From JAJEBT01 sp965214975 (GTDB taxonomy: Bacteria > Pseudomonadota > Alphaproteobacteria > MPNO01 > UBA830), in NCBI GenBank assembly GCA_965214975.1, contig OZ244055.1, positions 3,534,001-3,598,000 on the forward strand: a stretch of 64,000 nt of DNA, given 5' to 3'. Below, one piece after another: positions 17,547 to 25,602 of this stretch. Within the stretch, counting starts at the first letter, position 1; each line of letters starts with the position of its first letter. The position numbers and the translations under genes are program-made. The notes beneath the pieces were generated by a model. It did no database searches and had not been told where the DNA came from. It saw nothing but the letters and a program-made list of their open reading frames with translations.

Positions 17547-18213
17547 CGACGGCCGCATGGCGGCGCTCGACCATGCCGACGCCTGGATCTTCGATCTCGA
17601 CAACACCCTCTACCGCATGAGCGAGCGCATGGTCGCCGAGGTCAACGATCTCATGAACTCGTTCGTCCGCCGGCTGTGCGGCCTCGACCGGGAGGGTGCG
17701 CACCGACTGCAGAAACGGTACTACGAGAGATACGGGCTGACGCTGCGCGGCCTGATGCTGCACCACGGAGTCGATCCGGAGGGGTACGAACGCCACCTCT
17801 CGCCGCTCGACCTGTCGGAGATCGGGCCGGATCCCGGACTCGGGCGCGCGATCGACCGGCTGCCCGGGCGCAAGTTCGTGCACACCAACATGTTCCTCGG
17901 CCATGCCGAGAAGGTCATCGACCGCCTCGGCCTTGCGGGGCGCTTCGACGGCGTGTTCGACATCGCCGCCGCGGACTACGTCCCGAAACCCATGGCCGGC
18001 GCCTACCGGCGCCTGTGCGGGATTCACGATGTCGATCCCGGTTCCGCGGTGATGTTCGAGGATCTCGCCAGAAACCTCGAACCCGCGGCGGCGCTCGGCA
18101 TGGCGACGGTCTGGCTGCGGCCGCATCCGGGCGAGGAGGCTCCGGACCACGTCGACCACGCCATCGACGATCTCGCGGCCTGGCTCGGAACCGCGGTCCG
18201 CGGCGCGGGCTGA
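17539..18213 (+). CDS. HAD-family hydrolase, pyrimidine 5'-nucleotidase type
   Basis: 224 residues. HAD motif I is FDLDNTLY, motif II is HTNMF, motif III is the Lys in PKPMAGAY, and motif IV is FEDLARNL. This pattern and length fit the SDT1-like pyrimidine 5'-nucleotidases, which dephosphorylate UMP/CMP. It overlaps argB by 8 nt and lies 35 bp before dapD, a position this family commonly holds in alphaproteobacteria. Substrate assignment is by family only. Confidence 0.85.
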   Translation: MPDDGRMAALDHADAWIFDLDNTLYRMSERMVAEVNDLMNSFVRRLCGLDREGAHRLQKRYYERYGLTLRGLMLHHGVDPEGYERHLSPLDLSEIGPDPGLGRAIDRLPGRKFVHTNMFLGHAEKVIDRLGLAGRFDGVFDIAAADYVPKPMAGAYRRLCGIHDVDPGSAVMFEDLARNLEPAAALGMATVWLRPHPGEEAPDHVDHAIDDLAAWLGTAVRGAG

Positions 18214-18248
18214 CCGCCGGACGCGGACGACGGCAGGAGAAGGGCAGG

Positions 18249-19106
18249 ATGGACGCGAACGAACTCGAAAGGACGATCGACGCGCTCTGGGAAGAGCGCG
18301 ACTCCGTCGGACCCGGCACCGTGGGCGCCGGGCGCGACGCCGTCGAGGCCGCTCTCGACGGGCTCGATTCCGGCACGCTGCGCGTGGCCGAGCCGGACGG
18401 CGGCCGGTGGCGCGTCAACCAGTGGCTGAAGAAGGCGGTGCTGCTGTCGTTCCGGCTCTACGACACGACGCCCCTTCCCGGCGGGCCCGCTTTTCCCGGC
18501 CTCGGCGAAAGCCCGTGGTACGACAAGGTGCCCTCGAAATTCTCCGGATGGGACGACGCCAGATTCGGCGCCGCCGGGTTCCGCGCGGTCCCGAACTGCA
18601 CCGTGCGCCGCTCGGCCTACATCGCGCCGGGCGTCGTGCTGATGCCGAGTTTCGTCAACGTCGGCGCCCACGTCGATTCCGGAACCATGATCGACACCTG
18701 GGCGACCGTCGGCTCCTGCGCGCAGATCGGGAAGAACTGTCACATCTCGGGCGGCGCCGGCATCGGCGGCGTGCTCGAGCCGTTGCAGGCCGAACCGGTG
18801 ATCGTCGAGGACGACTGCTTCATCGGCGCGCGTTCCGAAGTCGCCGAAGGCGTCGTCGTGGAACGCGGATCGGTCCTGTCCATGGGCGTGTTCCTGGGCC
18901 AGTCGACCCGGATCGTCGACCGCGAGAGCGGCGAGATCCATCATGGCCGTGTGCCCGCCTATTCCGTCGTCGTCCCCGGAACCCTGCCGGGGCGGAGACA
19001 CGCCGACGGCACCGAGGGGCCGGCGCTCTACTGCGCGGTCATCGTCAAGCGCGTGGACGAGCGGACGCGCGCCAAGACGTCGCTCAACGAGCTGCTCAGG
19101 GACTGA
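18249..19106 (+). CDS. dapD: 2,3,4,5-tetrahydropyridine-2,6-dicarboxylate N-succinyltransferase
   Basis: 285 residues; the succinylase step of lysine/diaminopimelate synthesis, cytosolic. It has a helical N-terminal domain and then the left-handed beta-helix hexapeptide repeats (about residues 115-210) with MPSFVNVGAHVDSGTMIDTW and GSCAQIGKNCHISGGAGIGG. The ATG at 18249 follows GGCAGG. The stop overlaps the dapE reading frame. Confidence 0.96.
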   Translation: MDANELERTIDALWEERDSVGPGTVGAGRDAVEAALDGLDSGTLRVAEPDGGRWRVNQWLKKAVLLSFRLYDTTPLPGGPAFPGLGESPWYDKVPSKFSGWDDARFGAAGFRAVPNCTVRRSAYIAPGVVLMPSFVNVGAHVDSGTMIDTWATVGSCAQIGKNCHISGGAGIGGVLEPLQAEPVIVEDDCFIGARSEVAEGVVVERGSVLSMGVFLGQSTRIVDRESGEIHHGRVPAYSVVVPGTLPGRRHADGTEGPALYCAVIVKRVDERTRAKTSLNELLRD

Positions 19107-20260
19107 TCGCCATCATCGACGCACTCGAGCTCGCGCGCGACCTGATCCGCTGTCCGAGCGTCACGCCCGCGGACGCGGGCGCGCTCGACGTGCTGCAGGC
19201 GGCGGCCGAGAGGCTCGGCTTCTCCTGCCACCGGCTGACCTTCTCCGAGGACGGCGAAAGCGACGTCGACAATCTCTATGCGCGGATCGGCTCCGCGGCG
19301 CCGAATTTCTGCTTCGCCGGCCACACCGACGTGGTTCCGCCGGGCGATCGGGATTCCTGGAGCGCGGACCCCTTCGGCGGCGAGATCGCCGACGGCATGC
19401 TCTGCGGCCGCGGCGCCGCCGACATGAAAGGCGCCGTCGGCGCGTTCCTCGAGGCGGTGGCGCGCTTTCTCGACGGGCGCGGCCGCGAGTTCGACGGCTC
19501 CGTCAGCCTTCTGGTCACGGGCGACGAGGAAGGGCGGGCGGTGAACGGCACCAGAAAGGTGCTGGAGTGGATGGCACGGCGGGGCGAGACCATCGACGCC
19601 TGCCTGGTGGGCGAGCCGACCAACCCCCTGGCGCTCGGAGACATGATCAAGATCGGGCGCCGCGGCAGCCTCGCCGGCAGGCTCGCGGTCACGGGAACCC
19701 AGGGGCACACCGCCTATCCGGACCTCGCCGACAACCCCCTGCCCCGTCTCGTCCGGATGCTGTCGGCGATCTCCGACACGCCGCTCGACGGCGGCACGAG
19801 TCATTTCCAGCCGTCCGACCTCCAGCTGACGACGGTCGACGTCGGCAACCCGGCGGCGAACGTCATTCCGGAGCGCGCCACCGCCGCTTTCAACGTGCGG
19901 TTCAACGATCTCCACACCGGCGACAGCCTGACGCGGCTCCTGCGCCAGCGGCTCAACGCCGTCGGCGGCGCTTACGAGCTCGAGGTCCACGTTTCCGGAG
20001 AGGCGTTCCTTACGCCGCCCGGACCGTTCACCGACCTTCTCGCGCACGCGGTTCGCGACGTCACCGGCCGGGAGCCGGCGCTCGGCACGACCGGCGGCAC
20101 CTCCGACGCCCGGTTCATCAAGGACCATTGCCCGGTGGCCGAATTCGGCCTCGTCGGGCAGACGATGCACAGGGTCGACGAGCGGGCGGCGGTCGCGGAC
20201 GTGCGGGCGCTCGTGGAGATCTACGCGGCCGTGCTCGACGGGTATTTCGCCGGATCCTGA
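19103..20260 (+). CDS. dapE: Succinyl-diaminopimelate desuccinylase, no canonical start codon
   Basis: About 385 residues; an M20-family zinc hydrolase that removes succinate in the DAP/lysine pathway. Seen are FAGHTDVVPPGD with the metal His and Asp, GRGAADMKGAVGAF, VTGDEEGRAVNGT with the catalytic Glu pair, the dimer-domain motif GTQGHTAYP, and TTGGTSDARFI. The protein should begin IDALELARDLIRCPSVTP, but the codons there are CTG (19103), ATC, GCC, ATC, ATC with no ATG, GTG or TTG near. The next upstream in-frame starts lie inside dapD. I place the start at CTG 19103, overlapping the dapD stop, but an ATC start or a base error is possible. Confidence 0.88.
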   Translation: MIAIIDALELARDLIRCPSVTPADAGALDVLQAAAERLGFSCHRLTFSEDGESDVDNLYARIGSAAPNFCFAGHTDVVPPGDRDSWSADPFGGEIADGMLCGRGAADMKGAVGAFLEAVARFLDGRGREFDGSVSLLVTGDEEGRAVNGTRKVLEWMARRGETIDACLVGEPTNPLALGDMIKIGRRGSLAGRLAVTGTQGHTAYPDLADNPLPRLVRMLSAISDTPLDGGTSHFQPSDLQLTTVDVGNPAANVIPERATAAFNVRFNDLHTGDSLTRLLRQRLNAVGGAYELEVHVSGEAFLTPPGPFTDLLAHAVRDVTGREPALGTTGGTSDARFIKDHCPVAEFGLVGQTMHRVDERAAVADVRALVEIYAAVLDGYFAGS

Positions 20261-20276
20261 CACGGCCCCCGCCGTG
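20261..20276. terminator. Small hairpin between convergent dapE and truA
   Basis: CACGGC and GCCGTG form a perfect 6-bp stem around CCCC exactly between the two convergent stop codons. There is no T-tract, so intrinsic termination is uncertain. Confidence 0.35.
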
Positions 20277-20282
20277 GCGGAA

Positions 20283-21029
20283 TCATCGCCCGTCGTAGCT
20301 CACCGACAGCAGGTACAGGCCCCGGGCCGGCGCGGTCGGACCCGCCGCGGCCCGATCGCGCGCCTGGAGCGCGGTCGAGACGTCGCCGGGAGACCAGGAG
20401 CCCGCGCCGACCCGCTCGAGCGTGCCCACCATGTTGCGCACCTGGCGATGCAGGAACGAACGCGCCCTGGCCGTCACGCGAATCTCCTCTCCGTGCCGCC
20501 GGACCTCTAGTGCGTCCAGGGTCTTGACGGGCGACCGCGCCTGGCAGCCGACGGCGCGAAACGCCGTGAAGTCGTGCCGCCCCGCAAGGCGCGACGCTCC
20601 CTCCTGCATGGCCTCGGCGTCGAGCGGCGTCCCGACATGCCAGACCCGGCCGCGGTCGAGTGCCGGCGGCGCCCGCCGGTTGAGAATGCGGTAGAGATAG
20701 ACGCGCCCGGTGGCGGAGAATCTCGCGTCGAAACCGTCCTCGACCGGTTCCGCCTCGCGCACCGAGATCGGCTGGCCTCCGAGATGGGCGTTCAGCGCCG
20801 CGCGCAGCCTCGCCGCGTCCGTCGGCCGGACGAGGTCGACATGGGCAACCTGCCCGAACGCGTGCACCCCGGCGTCGGTGCGCCCGGCGCCGAAGACGCG
20901 GACGGTCTCGCCGCAGAACGCGAGCACCGCCTCCTCGAGAGCGCCCTGGATGGAGCGGCCGTTCGACTGGCGCTGCCAGCCCACGTAGCCCTCGCCGTCG
21001 TATTCGACGGTCATCCGGTAACGCCTCAT
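20283..21029 (-). CDS. truA: tRNA pseudouridine(38-40) synthase
   Basis: 248 residues. The N-terminus RMTVEYDGEGYVGWQRQ and the catalytic motif GAGRTDAGVHAFGQVAH, with the nucleophilic Asp, are diagnostic. Also seen are RVYLYRILNRRAPPAL and FLHRQVRNMVGTL. It modifies the anticodon stem-loop of tRNAs. The ATG at 21029 overlaps the fmt stop (ATGA), so the longer upstream reading is spurious. Confidence 0.96.
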   Translation of the reverse strand: MRRYRMTVEYDGEGYVGWQRQSNGRSIQGALEEAVLAFCGETVRVFGAGRTDAGVHAFGQVAHVDLVRPTDAARLRAALNAHLGGQPISVREAEPVEDGFDARFSATGRVYLYRILNRRAPPALDRGRVWHVGTPLDAEAMQEGASRLAGRHDFTAFRAVGCQARSPVKTLDALEVRRHGEEIRVTARARSFLHRQVRNMVGTLERVGAGSWSPGDVSTALQARDRAAAGPTAPARGLYLLSVSYDGR

Positions 21030-21940
21030 GTCAGCGCCGTCCCCGGAGCGAGCCGGCTGCCGCGCAGATAGGCCTCGGCGGTGACCGCGGAACGGCCGGC
21101 GCGCTGCACCCGGTCCACGATCAGGACGCCGGCGCCGCAGGCCACGCGCAACGGTTCGCCGACCACCGTTCCCGGCGGACCCGAGCCGGGAACCGCCCGC
21201 GCGTCGAGAATGCGGAGCCGTTCGCCTCCGCGCTCGCACCATGCGCCCGGCCATGGATCGAAGGCGCGGATCTTGCGCTCGATGGCGGCCGCGTCCTCGG
21301 ACCAGTCGATGCGCCCTTCGCCGCGCTCCAGACGGGGTGCGTGGGTCACCCCTTCCTCCGGCTGCGGCCGCGCCTCGACCGTTTCCGATTCCAGCACCCG
21401 CAGGACGAGTTCGGCGCCGAGGCGAAAAAGCCGTTCCAGAAGCGCCGGAGCCCTGTCGCCGGGCGCGATCCCGACCGGAGCCGCCAGCAGGATCGGTCCG
21501 GTGTCGAGCCCTTCGTCCATCTGCATGACGGTCACCCCGGTCTCGCGGTCGCCGGCGGCGATCGCGCGCTGGACCGGCGCGGCGCCGCGCCAGCGCGGCA
21601 GCAGGGAGGCGTGGACATTGATGCAGCCGCGCCGCGGAGCCTCGAGCACCGCCGGCGGCAGGATCAGCCCGTAGGCGGCGACGACCGCGACGTCGGCGTC
21701 GAGGGCGGCGAACGCCTCGCGCTCCCCGTCGTGCCGGAAACCCGAGGGCGTGCGCACCCTGAGGCCGCGCTCCGCCGCGCGTTCATGGACCGGGGAACGC
21801 CGTTCGCGCTGCCCGCGTCCGACGCGGCGAGGCGCGCGCGTGTAGACGGCGACAACGTCATGGCCCGCCTCGATCAGCGCCTCCAGAACGGCGACGGCCG
21901 GGGTCGGGGTTCCCATGAAAACGACCTTGAGTGGCGGCAT
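21026..21940 (-). CDS. fmt: Methionyl-tRNA formyltransferase
   Basis: 304 residues; formylates initiator Met-tRNA using 10-formyl-THF. It starts LKVVFMGTPTPAVAVLEAL. It has the catalytic region AAYGLILPPAVLEAPRRGCINVHASLLPRWRGAAPVQ (Asn-His-Ser) and then MDEGLDTGPIL. The basic loop that contacts tRNA is RRVGRGQRERRSPV. It lies between def and truA, giving the order def-fmt-truA in the direction of transcription. Confidence 0.96.
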   Translation of the reverse strand: MPPLKVVFMGTPTPAVAVLEALIEAGHDVVAVYTRAPRRVGRGQRERRSPVHERAAERGLRVRTPSGFRHDGEREAFAALDADVAVVAAYGLILPPAVLEAPRRGCINVHASLLPRWRGAAPVQRAIAAGDRETGVTVMQMDEGLDTGPILLAAPVGIAPGDRAPALLERLFRLGAELVLRVLESETVEARPQPEEGVTHAPRLERGEGRIDWSEDAAAIERKIRAFDPWPGAWCERGGERLRILDARAVPGSGPPGTVVGEPLRVACGAGVLIVDRVQRAGRSAVTAEAYLRGSRLAPGTALT

Positions 21941-21968
21941 CCTTCCCGCTCGCGCCCGCCGGCCGGGT

Positions 21969-22493
21969 TCAGCCGCGGCTTCTGGCCCGGGCGCGCTCGT
22001 CCTTCGCGAGCCTGCGGAGAATCATGTTCCGTCTGACCGCCGACAGGTGATCGACGAACAGGATTCCGTCGAGATGCTCGATCTCGTGCTGGAGGCAGGT
22101 CGCCAGCACGCCCTCGAACGCCTCTTCCCGCCCCTGGCCGTTCCCGTCGAGATAGGCGATGCGAACGCGGGCGGGGCGCGCGACCTCGGCGGACTGCTCG
22201 GGAATGGACAGGCAGCCCTCCTCGCGGACCGACATCTCTTCCGACCGGTCGAGAATCACGGGATTGGCCATGCGCACCGGCCCGCGTTCGCCGTCCGCGG
22301 GCTCGACGTCCGCGACGACGACGCGCCGGAAGCGGCCGACCTGCGGCGCCGCGAGCCCGACCCCGGACGCCGCGTACATGGTCTCGAGCATGTCGTCCAT
22401 CAGGCGCCGGACGCCGTCGTCGAACGCCTCGACGGGATCGGAGATCTTCCTGAGCCGTCGATCGGTCGCGGTCAGGATCGGCAACTGTGCCAA
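21969..22493 (-). CDS. def: Peptide deformylase
   Basis: 174 residues; iron-dependent removal of the N-formyl group from new proteins. All three motifs are present: GVGLAAPQVG, EEGCLSIP (metal Cys) and QHEIEHLDG (metal His pair, catalytic Glu). The start is TTG at 22493, because GGAGGA stands 7 nt before it and the product then opens MAQLPILTATDRRL as in the family. A longer upstream reading overlaps recR antisense and is spurious. Confidence 0.96.
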   Translation of the reverse strand: MAQLPILTATDRRLRKISDPVEAFDDGVRRLMDDMLETMYAASGVGLAAPQVGRFRRVVVADVEPADGERGPVRMANPVILDRSEEMSVREEGCLSIPEQSAEVARPARVRIAYLDGNGQGREEAFEGVLATCLQHEIEHLDGILFVDHLSAVRRNMILRRLAKDERARARSRG

Positions 22494-22520
22494 GCGGCTG
22501 TCCTCCGTTCCGGGGCGCGC

Positions 22521-22529
22521 GTTATAGCA
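22521..22529 (-). promoter_or_regulatory. Extended -10 promoter element of def-fmt-truA
   Basis: Minus strand reads TGCTATAAC (22529-22521), an extended -10 (TGn plus TATAAC), 28 bp before the def TTG. No good -35 was found. Confidence 0.4.
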
Positions 22530-22573
22530 TGCTGGGGAAAACGCCGGGGCCGTCGCGTCCGGGGAGCCTCCCC

Positions 22574-23185
22574 CTACGCGGGAAGGCGGGCGTTCATCGC
22601 GGTCAGCAGCGTGCCGTCGTCGAGATAGTCGAGCTCTCCCCCCACCGGCACGCCGTGCGCGAGACGGGTGACAGTCGGCGCCCCGTGCTCCGGCGGCGCC
22701 AGTTCCGCCAGCCGGTCGGCCACGTAGTGGGCCGTCGTCTGCCCCTCGACGGTTGCCGAGGTCGCGAGAATCACCTCCCGGACCCTCTCCTCGGCGACGC
22801 GCTCGGCCAGCTCGCCGATCCGCAGATCCTCGGGTCCGCGGCCGTCGAGCGCGGACAGCGCGCCGCCGAGGACATGGTACGTGCCGATGAACGAGCCCGA
22901 CCGTTCCAGCGCCCACAGGTCGGCCACGTTCTCGACCACGCAGATGACCGAGCGGTCGCGCCGGGAATTGGTGCAGATGCCGCAGACGTCGGCGGTGTCG
23001 AGGTTTCCGCAGACGCGGCAGGAGCGCACCGCCTCGGCGGTGTCGGCCAACGCCCGCGAAAGCGGCTCGAGCAGGGTCTCGCGGTGCTTCAGAAGATGGA
23101 GCGCGGCGCGCCGGGCCGAGCGCGGACCGAGGCCGGGGAGCCTGGCCAGCAGCCGGATCAGCCTTTCTATCTCGGCGGAAACCAC
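22574..23185 (-). CDS. recR: Recombination mediator protein RecR
   Basis: 203 residues; works with RecF/RecO in daughter-strand gap repair. A helix-hairpin-helix region (LARLPGLGPRSARRAALHLL) is followed by a C4 zinc finger (CRVCGNLDTADVCGIC) and a Toprim domain starting ICVVENVADLWALE with HVLGGALSALDGRGPEDLRI. The start is GTG at 23185, 12 nt after the ybaB stop. It is last in the dnaX-ybaB-recR operon. Confidence 0.96.
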   Translation of the reverse strand: MVSAEIERLIRLLARLPGLGPRSARRAALHLLKHRETLLEPLSRALADTAEAVRSCRVCGNLDTADVCGICTNSRRDRSVICVVENVADLWALERSGSFIGTYHVLGGALSALDGRGPEDLRIGELAERVAEERVREVILATSATVEGQTTAHYVADRLAELAPPEHGAPTVTRLAHGVPVGGELDYLDDGTLLTAMNARLPA

Positions 23186-23197
23186 CAGCCGCCGCGG

Positions 23198-23518
23198 TCA
23201 GAACGGAAACGGCATCCCCGGCAGCTCGATCCCGCCGGTGATCCTGGACATTTCCTCTTTCATGCGCGCGGCGGACCTGGCCTTGGCGTCGTTGAAAGCG
23301 GCGAGAACCAGATCCTCGACGACCGCCGCGTCCCCGTCCTCGATCAGGGACGGATCGATCGCGACCTTGCGCGCCTCTCCGAGACCGTTGAGAACGACGG
23401 TCACCATGCCGCCGCCGGAAGTCCCGGAAATCTCGGCGTCGGCCAGACGCTCCCGGGCTTCCTGCATCCGTGCCTGCATCTCGCCGGCCTGCTTCACGAG
23501 ATTGCCCAACATGTTCAT
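23198..23518 (-). CDS. ybaB: YbaB/EbfC family nucleoid-associated protein
   Basis: 106 residues beginning MNMLGNLVKQAGEMQARMQE, with the Gly-rich TSGGGMVTVVLNGLGEARKV strand region and the DLVLAAFNDA helix. It is a small DNA-binding dimer between dnaX and recR. The ATG at 23518 gives the normal length; the longer upstream reading overlaps dnaX and is not family-like. Confidence 0.95.
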   Translation of the reverse strand: MNMLGNLVKQAGEMQARMQEARERLADAEISGTSGGGMVTVVLNGLGEARKVAIDPSLIEDGDAAVVEDLVLAAFNDAKARSAARMKEEMSRITGGIELPGMPFPF

Positions 23519-23558
23519 GCGCGTTCTCCGCCCGCCGGCCCGGGGCCGGCCGCTCCGT

Positions 23559-25397
23559 TCAGGTTTCGTCGTCTTCGTCGTCGGGAACCGGCATCCTGTC
23601 CGGTTCCGGGACGTCCGCCACCGGCGCGGCGCTTCGCACGTCGACCACCCTGGCGTCGGGGAACGCCTCGATCGCGGCCTTGACCAGCGGATCGTCAAGC
23701 GCGGCCTGCCGCTCGATCTCCCGGCGCCGTTCCCTCCGCGCCATCAGGGGCTCCTCGCCCGGCTCGAGACTGTCCTCGACAAGCCAGGGGCGGCCCGTCC
23801 ATTCCCCGAGACAGCGGCTGACGCGCATCGCGAGATCCCGCGGCGCGCCTTCGCCCACTCTCACGGAAATCCTGCCGACGGCGAACCCGACGAGGTGGAC
23901 GTTGTTGACGAGGTAGGCGTGAAGCATGGGTTCGCCGTTCTTCGCGAACAGGGCGACCGCGTCCTCGAAGGTCACCGGCAGGCAGTTGTGATCGTCGTCT
24001 TCCGGGGGCGGGACGACCGGCACGGGGTCGACGCGCGTCGCGGCCGGCGTCGCCCGGTCCTCCTCCGCGCGCGCCGGCGCGTTCAGGGCGGCTTCGGGGG
24101 CGGCGGCGCGCGCGACCGCGGCCTGGCCGGAGACGGACCCGGCCCGGACGGCGGAGGGAGGCGGCCCGGATGCCGGCGCCGCGGCCGGAGGGGGCGGCGA
24201 CGACGCGGCGCCTGCGGCGGGTCCGCCCTGCGCGATCTCCCGCACGACCCGCGACGGCGGCGGCAGATCCGCGGCGAAGGCGATGCGGACGAGAACCATC
24301 TCGGCGGTCTGGGCGGGCGACAGCGCCTCGTTCACCTCTCCCATGCCCTTGAGAAGCATCTGCCAGGTTCGCGTCAGGACCGGAATGGACAGGCCTTCGG
24401 CGGCGGTCCTGCCGCGCTGGAGATCGATGTCGGAAACGGGGACCGTCCTGGAGCCTTCGGGCGCCGTTTTCAGGCGGGTCAGCCAATGGGTGATTTCGGC
24501 GAGATCCCGCAGGAGGACGGCGGGGTCGGCCCCCGCCGAGTACATCGTGTCGAAAAGTCCGAGCGCGTTCTCGATCTCGCCCTTCATGAGGTGTTCGAAC
24601 AGTTCGAAGATGCGGACGTGTTCGGCGACCCCGAGCATGTCCCGGACCAGCCGCTCCCCGATTTCCGTGTCGGGACCGGCATGCGCGATGGCCTGGTCGA
24701 GCAGCGACAGCCCGTCGCGGACGGATCCGTCGGCCGCGCGCGTGATCAGGCCGACCGCCGGGGAGGTGATGCGGATGCCCTCCTTGTCGGCGATCGACGA
24801 GAAATGCTCGGCAAGCTTGTCGAAATCGATGCGCCGCAGGTCGAAGCGCTGGCATCTCGACAGCACCGTGACCGGCACCTTGCGGATCTCGGTGGTGGCG
24901 AAGACGAACTTGATGTGCTCCGGCGGCTCCTCGAGGGTCTTGAGCAGCGCGTTGAAGGAACTGGTCGACAGCATGTGGACTTCGTCCACGATGTAGATCT
25001 TGTAGCGCGCGGACGCGGGGCGGTAGGGAACCCCTTCCAGCAGCTCCCGCATTTCGGCGACGCCGGTGTGGCTGGCGGCGTCGATCTCGATCACGTCGAC
25101 GTTGCGGTCTTCGGCGATCGATTCGCACTGGTCGCAGATTCCGCACGGTTCGGCGGTCGGTCCCCCGTCGCCGCCGGGGCCGGTGCAGTTGAGCATGCGC
25201 GCGATGATGCGGGCGGTCGTCGTCTTTCCGACGCCCCGGACTCCGGTGAGCATGAAGGCATGCGCGAGACGGCCCGACGCGATCGCGTTGGACAACGTGC
25301 GCACCATCGCGTCCTGCCCGATCAGGGACGAGAAGTCGCTGGGCCGGTACTTGCGCGCGAGAACGCGGTATGGCCGGACATCTGGCGACGCTGTCAT
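23559..25397 (-). CDS. dnaX: DNA polymerase III subunits gamma/tau
   Basis: 612 residues; the clamp-loader ATPase. It has Walker A GVRGVGKTTTAR, the four-Cys zinc module (CTGPGG...CGICDQC), Walker B YIVDEVHMLS, sensor 1 FATTEIRKVPVTVLSRCQRF, and the arginine-finger region. An Ala/Pro-rich linker (about residues 390-465) leads to a tau-type C-terminal domain. No A-rich slippery heptamer was found, so gamma by frameshifting is not evident. The SRP RNA lies just upstream on the same strand. Confidence 0.96.
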   Translation of the reverse strand: MTASPDVRPYRVLARKYRPSDFSSLIGQDAMVRTLSNAIASGRLAHAFMLTGVRGVGKTTTARIIARMLNCTGPGGDGGPTAEPCGICDQCESIAEDRNVDVIEIDAASHTGVAEMRELLEGVPYRPASARYKIYIVDEVHMLSTSSFNALLKTLEEPPEHIKFVFATTEIRKVPVTVLSRCQRFDLRRIDFDKLAEHFSSIADKEGIRITSPAVGLITRAADGSVRDGLSLLDQAIAHAGPDTEIGERLVRDMLGVAEHVRIFELFEHLMKGEIENALGLFDTMYSAGADPAVLLRDLAEITHWLTRLKTAPEGSRTVPVSDIDLQRGRTAAEGLSIPVLTRTWQMLLKGMGEVNEALSPAQTAEMVLVRIAFAADLPPPSRVVREIAQGGPAAGAASSPPPPAAAPASGPPPSAVRAGSVSGQAAVARAAAPEAALNAPARAEEDRATPAATRVDPVPVVPPPEDDDHNCLPVTFEDAVALFAKNGEPMLHAYLVNNVHLVGFAVGRISVRVGEGAPRDLAMRVSRCLGEWTGRPWLVEDSLEPGEEPLMARRERRREIERQAALDDPLVKAAIEAFPDARVVDVRSAAPVADVPEPDRMPVPDDEDDET

Positions 25398-25440
25398 CGG
25401 CTGGCGTCCGTTTCCGTTGCTCGCGGGGAAGCGGGGCGGA

Positions 25441-25540
25441 AGGCCGGCGAGACGCGACCCGGAAAGCGCTCGTTACGGCTGCTTCCTTCCGGACCTGACC
25501 GGGTTGGCGAGGTTTCCGCTCGCAGCCGACCTCCCGGCCC
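25441..25540 (-). ncRNA. ffs: Signal recognition particle RNA, small bacterial type (4.5S)
   Basis: On the minus strand the conserved SRP apical domain reads GGTCAGGTCCGGAAGGAAGC followed by AGCC, with the GGAA tetraloop and the asymmetric internal loop that bind Ffh. Flanking segments pair: CGGAAA with TTTCCG in the mid stem, and GGCCGG (25539-25534) with CCGGCC (25447-25442) as the terminal stem. That gives an RNA of about 100 nt. It lies just upstream of dnaX, a common alphaproteobacterial position. Exact ends are estimated. Confidence 0.93.
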
Positions 25541-25541
25541 G

Positions 25542-25570
25542 CTTATACCACGGAACCCCGTCGCCGCCAA
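25542..25570 (-). promoter_or_regulatory. Sigma-70-type promoter of the SRP RNA
   Basis: TTGGCG (25570-25565) and TATAAG (25547-25542) are 17 bp apart on the minus strand. The predicted start point falls at the 5' end of the SRP RNA. Confidence 0.65.
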
Positions 25571-25602
25571 AGCCGGGAAGCGACGCGCGACAGGCCGGGC
25601 GG

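Noticed and set aside
23559..25397. Programmed frameshift in dnaX to make gamma
   Set aside because: No A-AAA-AAG-type slippery run was found; the long frame simply encodes tau.
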